NCBI GenBank assembly: GCA_021234155.1
Contig: JAJEKV010000033.1
Location: forward strand, 8,649,641 to 8,713,640
DNA: 64,000 nucleotides
Direction of reading: 5' to 3'
Source of the DNA: Isoetes taiwanensis
Lineage: Eukaryota > Streptophyta > Lycopodiopsida > Isoetales > Isoetaceae
The translations under genes and the position numbers were made by a program. Below the pieces are notes generated by a model. It saw only the letters and a list, made by a program, of their open reading frames with translations. It did no database searches and was not told the origin of the DNA. Below are positions 24,361 through 37,264 of this stretch, piece by piece; positions within the stretch are counted from its first letter, which is position 1, and each line of letters starts with the position of its first letter.

Positions 24361-24839
24361 AGGACCGAGCATGAGACCTCGCTAGTTAAGTTTGCAGTCT
24401 TGGATTGGGAGGCAAAATCTTTGTTGTTGCAACGCACTGCCGCTTGAAAGGTACATCAATATACGGATCCGGATCTCACGCCACCGCAACAACGGGGAAA
24501 GAAGCCAAGAGTTGGTCAAGATAAGAGAGATTCGACAATTTGGAGGGTTCTTTGGTTTGGTTAATGGCAAGATGAAGGTATATGTGCCTCCTCGTCGGGC
24601 GATTGAGGCAAAAGCATTCCCACGAGCAACAAGCGTCGCCGCACGAGGCAGGCGGTCCAGGGGGGCAGGCAGGCGGAGGCGGGAGAGGGCGGATTGAGGC
24701 CTTCCACCCTCTGCTGCAGCATCCATCCCGGGGTCCCATGAGCAGGCTGCCCGAAGTTATTCCAACCCGCCAGCCCGGCGTCCTCGGGCACTTTCCGGAT
24801 GGGTCCACGGCCCGATCAACAAGATAGGGAAAGTGTCTT

Positions 24840-27800
24840 CGCATTGTTTCACTGGAATTGTAGGGGCTTCCCGTGGCGCGGAAGGGCGATGGCTTGAATG
24901 GGATCGCGATGCCAGGACATGGACATCGTCTTCTGCGGGGAGACATGGGAGTATGAAGGGCATCGATTACCCGGACATTCGAGGATATCCGGCATTTCTC
25001 ACTTGCTAATGGCGCCATGGCGTACGCCGAATGCGGTGGAGTGGCTTTGCTACTTTAAAGACGCCTTAGCATGCAAGATCACACCCGGAAGTCGATGCAT
25101 TTAATCGCTACATGTGGGTAATGGTATTAGAGCCTGGTCATGTCCCATTGTTTCTTGCTAGCTTTGCTACATTCCCCATGCGGGCTCTAAGTTCTACCGG
25201 TACATGATGCGGAACGATGATGTCGAGATGTCGTATAGGGATACGTATGATGACATAGACCGCTATAGACGGCGAGGGGACAGGTGTTTTTGCTTGGAGA
25301 TTTCAATGCTCGTGACGCGCCTAGATTCGCGGTCGGTGACCTTCCAAGGTGGCGATAATCGCGTCCGCTTTGGTTTGAGATACCGCCGCTATTCAAAGAT
25401 ACACGGCACTCCCGGGGATATGGTGGCTAGACCATTTGGCGGGCAACTGGTCCAGCTCTGCCCGAGGTTTTGACATGGTAATTTGTAATGGTATGCGGCA
25501 GCGGCCACACTTTCGGGGGTGGGTGTTACGGGGAGTGATAGGCAGGATGGGGGAGCTAGTGTGTTGGATTACCTTCTCGCTCCTGTAGCAGCACTTGACA
25601 TGGTTACACACTTCTCCATTGGCACAAGCACAGGGGATGAGGAGGCTTTGTCAGATCACTACCCGCTTTATGTCACGCTGAATTGGGAGCACTCAATAGT
25701 GGAGACACCGCAAAGGGGGCGTGGAGGGTTACCGTACATCCCACGCTATCAGAAGCAGGGACAGTATGAATCTGTGTTGGTGCGGGAGTTACAGGGGTTT
25801 GATAGCTTCTACACACTGCAAGACAGGTGTGCATGGCTGGTGAGGGCGCTGCTTGCAGCTGCTGAGGCTTCCTTTGCAGTGAAGGGCCCTCCAAGGAGGG
25901 ACACCGCGCATTTTTCCACGAGAACCCGTGGTTTGATGCTGATTGCAAGGCTCTAAAGAGCCAGTTGCGCTTGGTCATAGATCCACAGTTGCGGCCACAG
26001 GCCCTGCAAGACTATAAGCTCTTCCTAAAAGCCAAGAAGGGGAGATACATGGCAGAAACCCAGGAGCGCCTGTTTGACATGCTTATGGCAGAGCCAAAAG
26101 CTTTTTGGCGTAAGGTGTTATACAAGAAGCGCCAGGTGGCTGGTAATGTAAGTGTGGAGCAATGGATGCACCGCTTGCAGGAGTTATATGACCCCCCAGG
26201 AGCTAATGCCAGGGTCCCGGATCAGGTAGGAGAGGTCTTTGCAGCCTCACGGGGAGGATGTCCAAGGAGGTCGGGCATCTAGCGAATGGCAAGGCAAAGG
26301 ATTTGAGGGGCTGCGAAGCCGTTGAAGTGGGGTGGCCCATCGTGGTAGGGCCCTTGGCGGTGATCATTAACCGGGGCTCGGCGAGGGGGCTCCCGAGTGG
26401 ATGGTTAGTAAGGTTGTTCTGTTCATAAAAGCCGGGTAATATCTGGATGAGCCGGTGAATTCTTTGGATGATTATGGTAAGCCATTTGTTTGCAAAGCTC
26501 TGGCGGTGGTGGAGAAGAAACTCACTAAGTGGGCGAGGGAGGCGGGGCGGGCAATTGGCCGACAGGGCTTTTCGCCCCACTCACTCCACGCCCGACTATA
26601 TCTTCACTTTGAGAGTGTTGATGGAGGCCACGGGACTTGTATTGCTGCTTTGTAGATTTTAAGATCGCATATGATACCGCCCCCCGGAGACATCTTTGTG
26701 GGCGAGGTTGCAAGAGTTGCGAGTTCCACGGAGTTGCGAATGTGGTGCACCAACTTTATGATGGGATTTATCTTTGGCCGCCTTATGAAGATCGGCGGGT
26801 AGCTAGCACTATGGGAGTTAAGCAGGGCTGCCCGTTGTCTCCAAGCGCTTTTGGGTTGTACATTGATAGCTTGGAGGCGTGGATGCGGCACCATGGGGAA
26901 GCCAGGGGGTGCAATTATCGATCGACCTCGTGAGCCGGTTACTATATGCGGATGATGTAGCTTTGCTAGCCCACACGGCCAGCGGTATGCAATAAAGCAT
27001 TTGGATGCCATCGATGGGTTACGTGGGGGCAACGGGAATGACGGTGAACTTGCACAAAACTAAGCTTCAGCGATCCTGTCCTCGCATAACACCCTATCCG
27101 GAGTTATATTACGGGGGCGAAGGAAGTGGAGATGGAAAGTGAGCTTCAAGTATCCGGGAATTGATTTCACTACTAACATCTTTGTGGGATGAGTGTGTGG
27201 AGAGGAGAGCGGTCGGCAGGCTGGAAGGCTTTATATGCGATGCAAAAAAGCGTGTTGCCGGATAGATCTATGTGACTGGGCGAGGAGAGCACACCTGTTT
27301 AGGGCTTTGGTCGAGCCGGTGCTGCTATATGGGGTGGAGGTTTGGGGCCCAGCAGTTAGCAAAAATACGTGGGATAGGTTGGAAAGGGTGCAGAAAGCTT
27401 TCTTGACATATAGCTTGGGAGTGAAGGACACCGTACCGTATCAGATTTTGTTGTATGAGACGGGGTTCTGGCCTTTACAACGATACGCTATCTTGCAGGG
27501 CATCTTACTTGCTTCCATAAGGTGGATGGGATGGATGAGCATCGCTTGCCCCACAGCCGTGTTGTTAGCGGAGGGGGCCCCCAGTGGTGAAGAGGGTATG
27601 GCACGTTAATCGTAAGGGATGGTTTAGGAGGTGGTCTATGGATTACCAACGGATGGTGGCTTGGCGCGGATTCGATCGCCTTGAGAATGGGCAATTGGAT
27701 GCGAGGCTATCTTTGCCACCCCGTGGGATGCCTCTACTCTTGCAAAGCCCAAGACGAGCACTATCACGCTTCGAGATTAATCCCGACCTTGAGCATGGAC

Positions 27801-28010
27801 CCCATCCGGTGCTTGAAAGCACACATATCGGTGAAGAAACGAGAGAGCTATTCACGCCATAAGGACGGGTTCCCATTACCTCGAATTGAAACAGTCATTT
27901 GGGGGTGAATGGCGGGCACGGGATCCCCGGGGGAGGAGAGGATATGTCGGTGTTGTGAGATGCACGTGATAGAGGATGAGCACCATGCCCTCCGGTGATT
28001 GCCCAAAGAT
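24840..28010 (+). pseudogene. LINE ORF2: endonuclease + reverse transcriptase, frameshifted
   Basis: Endonuclease motifs appear in order: WNCRG (24853-24867), GETW (24937-24948), GDFNAR (25296-25313) and SDHYPL (25651-25668), the catalytic landmarks of APE-type LINE nucleases that nick the target. Reverse-transcriptase motifs follow: FVDFKIAYD (26649-26675), GVKQGCPLSP (26814-26843) and YADD (26945-26956), the metal-binding active site. A C-terminal Cys/His cluster (ICRCC..DEHHAL, about 27945-27993) closes the ORF. The motifs lie in several frames, so at least half a dozen frameshifts or stops break the ORF. Some could be consensus errors, since the region is rich in CG and CNG words. Confidence 0.9.
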
Positions 28011-31000
28011 ATGCCCATGTCCGAAAGCAAAGGCACACCGATCTTAGATGCTCGAATAATAATCGCTACATCGAGTTACTTGCATCACCTATGGTAGCTT
28101 GTTGGGGAGCTTACATCCCCGCAAATTTCGCCGCCGGACTTGCTCTTCCGGGGCATGGTATTTGAGAGCCTACTTGTTAGGGTTTTTCCTCCCAAGTGGG
28201 GGGTTTTTCATCCGGTAGTAGGGTTCTCTTTGTCTGATTACATTGTTTGTTTTGGTGTTGGGGTTTTGGCTTTTTTGCTGTTCTGCGCATGATGTTAGTC
28301 TCATAGGCCCTCGGCCTCGTGGGACGTTAAAATAAACTTCCTTCCTTCCTTCCTTCCCTCTAACAGCCAGGATTAATCAGTTTAAAATTTTCGTCTTTTG
28401 GCATTTTTTTGGGAATGCCATAACTTTTTTTGGCCCATATTCCACTCCGTGGAAAGTTAGAGGCGCATCAACCTGAGAGCTCCACGGCACTAGAGTCCAA
28501 GAATTTCTGATGTGGCACCCAAAATCACTGATTTAACTCTGGGCGAGGCGAAATTCTAATGGACAACTGCCATTATGATGAGCTAGTCAAAATCTTAAAA
28601 ATGAGTATTTGTATGCCCTATTTTGACCGTGTTAAGACCAAAAACCATTTTTGGGTACCTCGGTGAGCAATTTTAGGGGCAAAAAGTAGGCCTACTTTGA
28701 AGCAGTGTGAGGGCACAGGAGGAGGGGATTTTGGGGTCACGTAGTAGAGCCACTCTTTGGCATCTACTGAGCCAAATTTCGATCCATTCTGAGCATTGGA
28801 GGTCTTCGATCAGATTATTTTTACCATATGTGAGCCAAAGTAGGGCACCCTCCCTTAACGTCTTTATTTTGCATCTCCTAATCATACTCGGGGCGCGCCA
28901 AGATAGGATTCCTGGTCGGGGGATACCCTTGATAGCTCAAAACAATCATACGTTTAATGTCCTCATACCTTGCAATGGATCATGCAAGACAGAATCACAT
29001 ATATGCATTTCCGTAAAATCACAACTGTCTGATTCTCTTAAAAGGGATCACACCTGGCGAATTCCTCATTATAGCATCACGATCCCATTATTCTGTGCCG
29101 CATAATCACTACCAACAATATCGAGAAGAATGCTTGAGCGCTTGAGGAAATATGTCTAAGCACCTGAAGAGAAATGCCCGAGCCAAGCAGGCCTCTGTCC
29201 ACCCCATCCAGCCTCTGTCAGAGAATGTCGGGGACTTATCTTATAAGTATTCCTCATTGTGGGTTTACCTATTTTGCTCCTCTCACCCCGAACTATGCGC
29301 CATCACTAGCGCCTCCACCATAGACTCCAACGAACCCAGTTGAGCTCAACTACCTAATCCCTAGTTATGGTTGCTTCAAGATGAGTACATCTCCTCCATT
29401 TGGTGCTTTACTAGCTTAGAAGTCCAATTGTGGATATGTGGACTAGCATTCTTGAGTCCTGATGTATTGTTCTTGATGATGATCTCAATGTGTTGATCTC
29501 GTTCTTAAGCTCTACTCATTGCATTTCATGAGAAGAGATACCTCTTGTGCTTAAATCCGTGGCCTTCTTCATGGACCAACTGGGGGATTTCCACAAGTTG
29601 AGCAGAAGCATGGGGCGTGATCTAGTCAACTGAGCATCGATGTGATAGACATGCTAGTTGGAGATATGAAGAGCCAGGATTGATGTTCTCTTGACGTTTC
29701 AAGGGTAGATCACACTCCATCCCTTGGAAATCATGTCTTGACTTTAGTTCTATTGTCATCAATCCAAGAGAACTGAGGCCCTTTGGCATCGATTGCCATT
29801 CAGTTCTATTGGCGTCGACCAATAAGTAGGGGCACTTAGGCCAATACTCAGCTGGGCCACCGAGGAGTATGCCTTGGCAAGTCACTGGATTATTGTGGGT
29901 AGTTAAAAGCTTTTCTATGGACATGGTGGTCCCCAAGTTCCAGATCCAGTCTTCAGTATTCTTGGTTGAGAGTACCTATCCTCATAAGGCTTGAGAGAGG
30001 AGTGAATGGAAGTGGAACCCTGGCCTTATTATATCTAAATGGCTACTAGATGGTAAAAACTCTTATCTTAGGAAAGGCCCTAGATCAGTATCCAAACTCC
30101 TTTCATAGATAGCACCTAACTGTAAGCTGGGGCATACATTGGCGTACTCTGAAGGTAACAGAATAATATTCATTTCACAATAACAAATAATATTTCATTC
30201 TTGGCTTTCTTTCTCTATTGTCTATAAAACAAATGGTGTCATGTTGCATGTTGCATGTTGCAAGCTGCCAAATCCTGCACGCACACATAAACCTAGAACA
30301 GGGCACGGCATCAATCAAACATAAGAATTGCAAGCAAGCCTTAAACACACATCCATTGTTGCTGAAGCTCTGAGCCACTAAGAGTCTTTCAAATGCTTGC
30401 AGAATGCTGCATTAATCTGATCTAGACTCAAATCAAATGGCAGAAATAGAAGGACCTATTCTTACCCAATCCAACCCTATAGAAACAGAGGACGAATACT
30501 AGAGCAGTGGCCAGGTCCTGAAAGCAATCATAGTTTGTAGTTCCATTATTAACCTTTTCCAGCATCGGTCCTTTGTGTCGAAGTTATTAGAAGCTAATTA
30601 TAAATCTCTTTCTTTATCCTATCACATGCATGCTAAGATTATTGATTAAACTAAATTTTTATTTTGCATCTTTCAGAGAATTAGATGCATGTTTGCTATT
30701 GAGAAATTATCAAAAAACGGAGAATGATTGGATTGCATCTAGAAACATGGGATGTGATAATCTCATTTGATATGATGCAGACCTTCCCAAATTTTTACCA
30801 AGCACAGGTAGCAATTTCCAACAAAATCTGGTAGAAAGGCTGGACAATTGGAGACTGCATACATTCAATGAAGAGAGCCTGGACAATTGGAGACTTTATA
30901 CATTCAATGAAAGGGTCAACTAAGAGCATCAAACTGAATGCGCAAATGGATCCTCAGGTTTTCATTATCCAGATCTAGATTTCTCACAGGCAATGATCTG

Positions 31001-31392
31001 CCAAAGAATACCTGTTATCATAAATCTTGCTCCTAAAAAATTAAATGAATCTCAGGGTTTCAATTTTGCTGCAAAAAGGCCACATTATTGCCAGAGTTCA
31101 TGGGCTCTTCTCCTTGTAAATCCTCATTTCAATTTACAAAGGGAGATGTTGTCCCCCCATTCAAGTTGTAGCATCAGAAAGCAGATATACATGTGGGCAT
31201 CCCGCTGTGTTCAGCCATGCCAACTTTTTTCGAGTCCCTTGCAAGCGAACTCCAACGTCGTCATTTGAAGCAAGTCAAGGAACTCGTTAGAAGACCTAAA
31301 ATGGCTTTGAGGCATGCATGTAAAAATGGACATCAAGAAGTGAACAAAAGACCTTGCGTGTACTATGAAAAATACATACCTATGGAAATCAT

Positions 31393-31816
31393 AGTCATAT
31401 TTATGCATGTCTAGAAACACGTTATTCATATGTCAAACTAAATATATGCTTACCATATTAAAACCATTGCAATATGGCCGTACAAATATTCGTTTTATAC
31501 GACAAACCATTTCTTTGTGATATTCACCTACCGCAATAGTTGTCAAATGCATTAGAGTGAAAGGTAGTACCTTAAGAATAAAAAGTTCTTCAGGTGATAT
31601 TATGTATGGAACTAAGAGTCCTCCAGGTAACAATGATAATGGTGAGGAGTACAAAAGGCTTGTAAAGAGAAGGCATTGAGGAAGTTGGAGATTTTAAAGC
31701 AGAAGTATCCACAATAAAGTTGGAATTATACATGAATGGACTCACAATATATGCGAGTGGTCTTAGCCACAAGAATATCCCCATTCAAAACAAGGGACCA
31801 ACGTTGGGATAGGAGG
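31393..31816 (+). repeat. Terminal block of copy A (X), decayed exon-like segment
   Basis: This block matches 41974-42400, the end of copy B. The segment around 31545-31715 corresponds to the exon-like ORF at 42121-42301, but small losses near 31552, 31558 and 31650 break its frame, so copy A's version is a pseudo-exon. Confidence 0.75.
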
Positions 31817-34800
31817 TAACAAATAAGTTGTTTCCTTTGTATAAAGCACCTTGCACATTTAGAAAAATATGTTTATTCTCGATGCATATACCTCCGGCTC
31901 TGGAAGGTTGTATATTGTTTCAAATTTTCAAAGGACAAAATTTAATTTAATTCCATGGTATACGTCAACATGCAATTACCAATCTCATTCAATAGCATTA
32001 AATATGAAAAAATATTCCTTGGCCATAGAAACCCAAGGTGGTCCGCCTTACCTTTCTTAGTGCTCAATAATATGTGTTCTGTTGGTTTCTCTTGTTGGTT
32101 TTTCCTTGCAGGTTGGAAGTTTGAATTAGTCGTGCATGACTTTTGGATCTGTTTGGCACTTGGACTGCCAAGTTTGTTGCACTTATAAGAACTTGGAGGG
32201 CACGGGTTTCATGGCATGGGAAACAACATTGTCCTAGGCCATATATCAACAATTGAATCGAATCGTGGAGACAGAAGCTAGTTCATGTAGAATTGAAGTT
32301 TCAAGGGAAGTGTGGGTCATTTCAAGCGAGTAAATATATCACTTAAATTACTATTTATTGCAAGAAGTTGTGCAAACCCTTGTGTTCATTGACATAAAAA
32401 TAAAGAACAAAAGAAACAAAGAATTAACAATTTTAGGTCCAACACGAAGATCGTGAATGGCTGAGACAGTGCAAAGCAAAATAAATCTAAAACGTGACAC
32501 AAAGGCTCAAAAATCAGGGCAAAAAATGAGTGAATTAATATGCATGCTGGTATGGCACAGAGATATTTGCATGAGAACATATCTTCGGGTGGAACCACAC
32601 TACATCATGTCCAGAGATCACAAAAAAATTTCGTTGATAAGGGAGGGTACCCCACTTTGGCTCGGATTCCTTAATGGCTCGCCCAATCTAACGGCCATGA
32701 TTAATCAGTTTAAAATTTCTGTCTTTTGGCATTTTTTGGGGAATGCCATAACTTTGTTTGGCCCATATTCCACTCCGGTGGAAAATCAGAGGTGGATCAA
32801 CCTGAGAGCTCCACAGCAGCAAGAAATCCTGATTTCTGCATTCCACTATAGTCCAAGAATTTCTGATGTGGCATCCAAAATCACTGATTTCACTCCGTAT
32901 GTGGCGAAATTCTAATAAACAACTGCCATCATGATGAGCTAGTCAAGATCTTAAAAATGAGTATTTGTATGCTCTATTTTGACCGTGTTAAGACCAAAAA
33001 CCATTTTTAGGTACCTCGGTGAGCAATTTTAGGGGCAAAAAGTAGGCCTACTTTGAGGCAGTGTGACGGCACCGGAGGAGGGGATTTTGGGGTCATGTAG
33101 TAGAGCCGCTCTTTGGCATCTACTGAGCCAAATTTCGATCCATTCTGAGCATTGAAGGTCCTCGATCGGATCATTTTTACCATATGTGAGCCAAAGTAGG
33201 GCACCCTCCCTTAACGTCTTTATTTTCCATCTCCTAATCATACTCGGGGCACGCCAAGATGCGAAATTCTTAGGCATGGTCAGGATTCCTGGTCGGGGGA
33301 TACCCTTGACAGCTCAAAACAATCATACGTTTAATGTTCTCATACCTTGCAATGGATCATGCAAGACGGAATCACATATATGCATTTCCGTAAAATCACA
33401 ACTGTCTGATTCTCTTAAAAGGGATCACACCTGGCGAATTCCTTATTATAGAATCACGACCCCATTATTCTGTGTCGCAGAATCACTACCAACAATATCA
33501 AGAAGAATGCTTGAGCGCCTGAGGAAATATGTCTGAGCACCTGAAGAGAAATGCCCGAGCCAGGCAGGCCTCTGTCCACCCCATCCAGCCCTCTATCAGA
33601 GAACGTCGGGTACTTATCTTATAAGTATTCCTCATTGTGGGTTTACCTCTTTTGCTCCTCTCACCCCGAACTATGCGCCATCACTAGCGCCTCCACCATA
33701 GACTCCATCGAACCCAGTTGAGCTCAACTACCTAATCCCTAGTTATGGTTGCTTCAAGATGAGTACATCTCCTCCATTTGGTGCTTTACTAGCTTTAGAA
33801 GCCCAATTGTGGATATGTGGACTAGCATTCTTGAGTGCTGATGTATGGTCTTGTTCTTGATGATGATCTCAATGTGTTGATCTCGTTCTTAAGCTCTACT
33901 CATTGCATTTCATGAGAAGGAGATACCTCTTGTGCTTAAATCCATGGCCTTAAGGAATAGACATGCATTTGTAATATGCTACTAATTCTAGAGGCCTTGA
34001 ACCTATTTTGGCTCTCAATTCAAGCCCACATGCAATCTTCATGGACCAACTGGGGGATTTCCACAAGTTGAGCAGAAGCATGGGGCGTGATAGTTCAACT
34101 GAGCATCGATGTGATAGACATGCTAGCTGGGGATATGAAGAGCCAGGATGGATGTTCTCTTGACGTTTCGAGGGTAGGTCGCACTTCATCCCTTGGAAAT
34201 CATGTCCAGACTTTAGTTCTATTGTCATCAATCCAAGAGAACTGAGGCCCTTTGGCATCGATTGCCATTCAGTTCTATTGGCGTCGACCAATAAGTAGGG
34301 GCACTTAGGCCAATACTCAGCTGAGCCACCGAGGAGTATGCCTTAACAAGTCCCTGGATACTGGGGGTAGTATTAAAAGCTTTTCTATGGACATGGTGGT
34401 CCCCAAGTTCTAGATCTGGCCTTCAGTATTCTTGGTTGAGAGTACCTATCCTCGTAGGGCTTGGGAAAGGAGTGAATGGAAGTGGAACCCTGGCCTTATT
34501 CTATCTAAATGGCTAACTAGATGGTAAAGACTCTTATCTTATGAAAGGACTTAGATCAGTATCCAAACTCCTTTCATAGATAGCACCTAACTGTAAGCTG
34601 GGGCATACATTGGCGTACTCTGAAGGTAACAGAATAATATTCATTTCACAATAACAAATAATATTTCATTCTTGGCTTTCTTTCTCTATTGTCTATAAAA
34701 CAAATGGTGTCATATTGCATGTTGCAAGCTGTCAAATCATGCATGCACACATAAAACTAGAACAGGGCAAGGCATCAATCAAACATAAGAATTGCAAGCA

Positions 34801-35324
34801 AGCCTTAAACACACATCCATTGTTGCTGAAGCTCTGAGCCACTAAGAGTCTTTCAAATGCTTGCAGAATGCTACGTTAATCTGATCTAGACTCAAATCAA
34901 ATGACAGAAATAGAAGGACCTATTCTTACCCAATCCAACCCTATAGAAACAGAGGACAAATACTAGAGCAGCAGCCAGGTGCTGAAAGCAATCATAGTTT
35001 GTAGTTTCATTATCAGCATCGGTCTTTGTGTCGAAGTTATTAGAAGCTAATTATAAATCTCTTTCTTTATCCTATCACATGCATGCTAAGATTATTGATT
35101 AAACTAAATTTTTATTTTGCACCTTTCAGAGAATCAGATGCATGTTTGCTACTGAGAAATTATAAAAAATGGAGAATGATTGGATTGCACCTAGAAACAA
35201 GGGATGCAGTAATCTCATTTGATATGATGCAGACCTTCCCAAATTTTTACCAAGCACGGGTAGCAATTTCCAACAAAATCTAGTAGAGAGGCTGGACAAT
35301 TGGAGACTGCATACATTCAATGAA

Positions 35325-35872
35325 GAAGGAAGGAAGGAAGGAAGAAACTTTTAATGTCCACGGAACCCAATCGGGTTATGGGACCACAAGTACAAAACGG
35401 GACCGAAGTCCCTAACCAGAACAAGGGCCGAAGCCCACAGAACAAACCATAATCATCATGGCCCAGATTAAAAACCACCTGGGAAAAAACTGTTGCCAGG
35501 ATGACTACGCATCCAAAAATCCATGCTATTGCAAGAAGCAATAAGCATACCTCCAACAGACAAGACTTCGCCGAACGCCTCGGAACCGTAACCTCTTCAC
35601 AACTGGGTGCTGGAAAACCGACGCCCCCAACGCCAATCGCCCAGACGCGCAGGGAAGGCGGCGCTCAGAGAAACCGCTCAGGGAAATCGCCCAGTGAAGG
35701 TGCCTCCTCACTACAGCGCTCCACCGATCCAGGCATGCTCTCAGGCGCACACGCTCAGGCACGCTCTCGGCAGGCAGGCGCCACCCATCACTGCGCCTCC
35801 CAGGCGCCATCCATCACTACGCCCAGGCAACCCTGAAGGCGCCCAGGCGCTCAGGCAGGCGGCCGGGCCGGA
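35325..35872 (-). mobile_element. 5'-truncated LINE-like element with (TTCC)n tail
   Basis: On the minus strand the insertion ends with GACATTAAAAGTTTC followed by (TTCC)n, the same tail design as the large LINE at 23355-28358. Its other end is GC-rich (35560-35870). The empty site is in copy A near 30874, exactly between two 37-bp tandem words beginning CTGGACAATTGGAGACT. It has no coding capacity and could instead be a SINE-like element using the LINE tail. The GAAG tail merges with target sequence, so a target duplication cannot be read. Confidence 0.75.
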
Positions 35873-36635
35873 GAGAGGCTAGACAATTTGAGACTTCATA
35901 CATTCAATGAAAGGGTCACAAACTAAGAGCATCAAATTGAATTCACAAATGGATCCCCAGGTTTTCATTATCCAGATCTAGATTTCTCACAGGCAATGAT
36001 CTGCCAAAGAATACCTGTCATCATGAATCTTGCTCCTGAAAAATTAAACGAATCTCAGGGTTTCAATTTTGCTGCAAAAATGCCACATTATTGCCAGAGT
36101 TCATGGGCTCTTCTCCTTATAAATCCTCATTTCAATTGAACCTATACAAAATCCCATCTCATTTACAAAGGGAGATGTTATCCCCCCATTCAAGTTGTAG
36201 CATCAGAAGCAGATATACATGTGGGCATCCTGCTGCGTTTAGCCATGCCAACTTTTTTCGAGTCCCTTGCAAGCCAACTCTAACGCCGTCATCTGAAGCA
36301 AGTCAAGGAACTCGTTAGAAGACCTAAAATGGCTTTGAGGCATGCATGTAAAAGTGGACATCAAGAAGTGAACAAAATACCTTGCGTGTATGAAAATACA
36401 TACCTATGGAAATCATTATCTTCTTATCATTATACGAAGATAAATTCAATTGTAAAAAACCAGATATGCAGCACAATATGGATAGAGGGAAGAGGAGACA
36501 AACTGAAAGAAAAGCCACATCTGGGCATCTCCACTAAACCAATAACCAGAATACAATGCTGCTGAAGCCATATCTGGGCATCTCCACTAAACAACAATAG
36601 AGTACATCAAATAGCCACACATACTGATAGCAAGC

Positions 36636-36718
36636 TAGTGAAACCATTATGGCCGGGATTAAAAAACCTCGCCCTTTCGGGTTTTCGAGGAAAAACCCTG
36701 ACAATAATGGGATCACTA
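36636..36718. other. Structured hairpin element, copy 2
   Basis: Outer stem TAGTGA (36636-36641) with TCACTA (36713-36718), then CCATTAT (36644-36650) with ATAATGG (36704-36710), enclose the same ~45-nt core as at 2518-2559: CGGGATTAAAA, GCCCTTTCGGG, then GGGTTTTCGAGGAAAAACCC. The stems share no sequence with those of copy 1, yet both are complementary. Confidence 0.6.
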
Positions 36719-36935
36719 ACCAATGCTAGGTCCAAAATATAATAGATCTTGTACCCTCATGCTGACTAGCCTTATTGGGTGAAAATACATTATAGCAATG
36801 AAGTTGCCAAAGACGAAACATGTTTGAATTGTCTTCTCCATAGATCAACATCTTGTGCTTCGAATCCAAAGTTCCCTTCCAAACAACCACGCTAAACCCT
36901 GCATACACAAGAAAGACGAACCAAAAGCCACCAAG

Positions 36936-37052
36936 GCCATCCAGGCATGAAGGCCTCCAACCAGGCACTAGGGCCTCCAACCAGGCACAAAAGCCTCAAC
37001 CAGGCACAACGGCCCCAACCAGGCACTAGGCCTCCAACTAGGCACTAGGCCA
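36936..37052. repeat. ~19-bp minisatellite (CCTCCAACCAGGCACTAGG)
   Basis: About six degenerate tandem copies of a 17-20-bp word built on CAACCAGGCACWA. It lies inside unit 1 of the insertion. Confidence 0.7.
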
Positions 37053-37118
37053 CAACAAAAGTCACAATGCTCAAGCTCAAGAGCCACAGTGCCACAATAA
37101 TAGCCACACAAGACCACA

Positions 37119-37264
37119 CAAAGAGCCACACATTAGCCATCATGCTAATGCTGCTCAACTCACAAAGAGCCACACATCAGCCATCATGCTAATGCTGCCC
37201 AACTCAAAGCCACCATGCCACAAACCCCACACCAAAGAGCCACACATTAGCCATCATGCTAATC
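37119..37264. repeat. ~45-70-bp minisatellite (AAGAGCCACACATTAGCC)
   Basis: Three copies of AAAGAGCCACACATYAGCC followed by ATCATGCTAATG start near 37120, 37158 and 37234, with variable spacers. Confidence 0.7.

Larger units (their letters stand above)
23355..28358 (+). mobile_element. APE-type LINE, near full length, degenerate (5.0 kb)
   Basis: The insertion is bounded precisely by comparison with the empty site in copy B (32682/32687). It has a 5' region, an ORF1-like coiled-coil start, an ORF2 with apurinic-type endonuclease and reverse-transcriptase motifs, a C-terminal Cys/His motif, and a 3' end GGGACGTTAAAATAAAC followed by a (TTCC)n tail. No clear target duplication is visible and 4 bp of target (CCAA) are missing in the filled site. 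Many frameshifts and stops make it inactive as read. It is GC-richer than its surroundings. Confidence 0.92.
22489..31816 (+). repeat. Tandem segmental duplication, copy A
   Basis: Copy A consists of 22489-23354, 28359-30874, 30875-31392 and 31393-31816, matched in order and orientation by 31817-32682, 32687-35324, 35873-36415 and 41974-42400. It starts TAACAAACAAGTTGTTTCC and ends near TTGGGATAGGAGG, where copy B begins at once. Without inserts the unit is ~4.3 kb. Copies differ by scattered substitutions, a ~22-bp gap near 28902 and a ~77-bp gap near 29570. No recognisable protein is encoded except the exon-like segment near the end. Copy A alone carries the 5-kb LINE. Confidence 0.9.

Noticed and set aside
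28707-29105. 132-codon ORF in copy A (partner 33186-33536 in copy B)
   Set aside because: The frame starts and ends differ between copies and the sequence has no domain. Conservation is explained by recent duplication.
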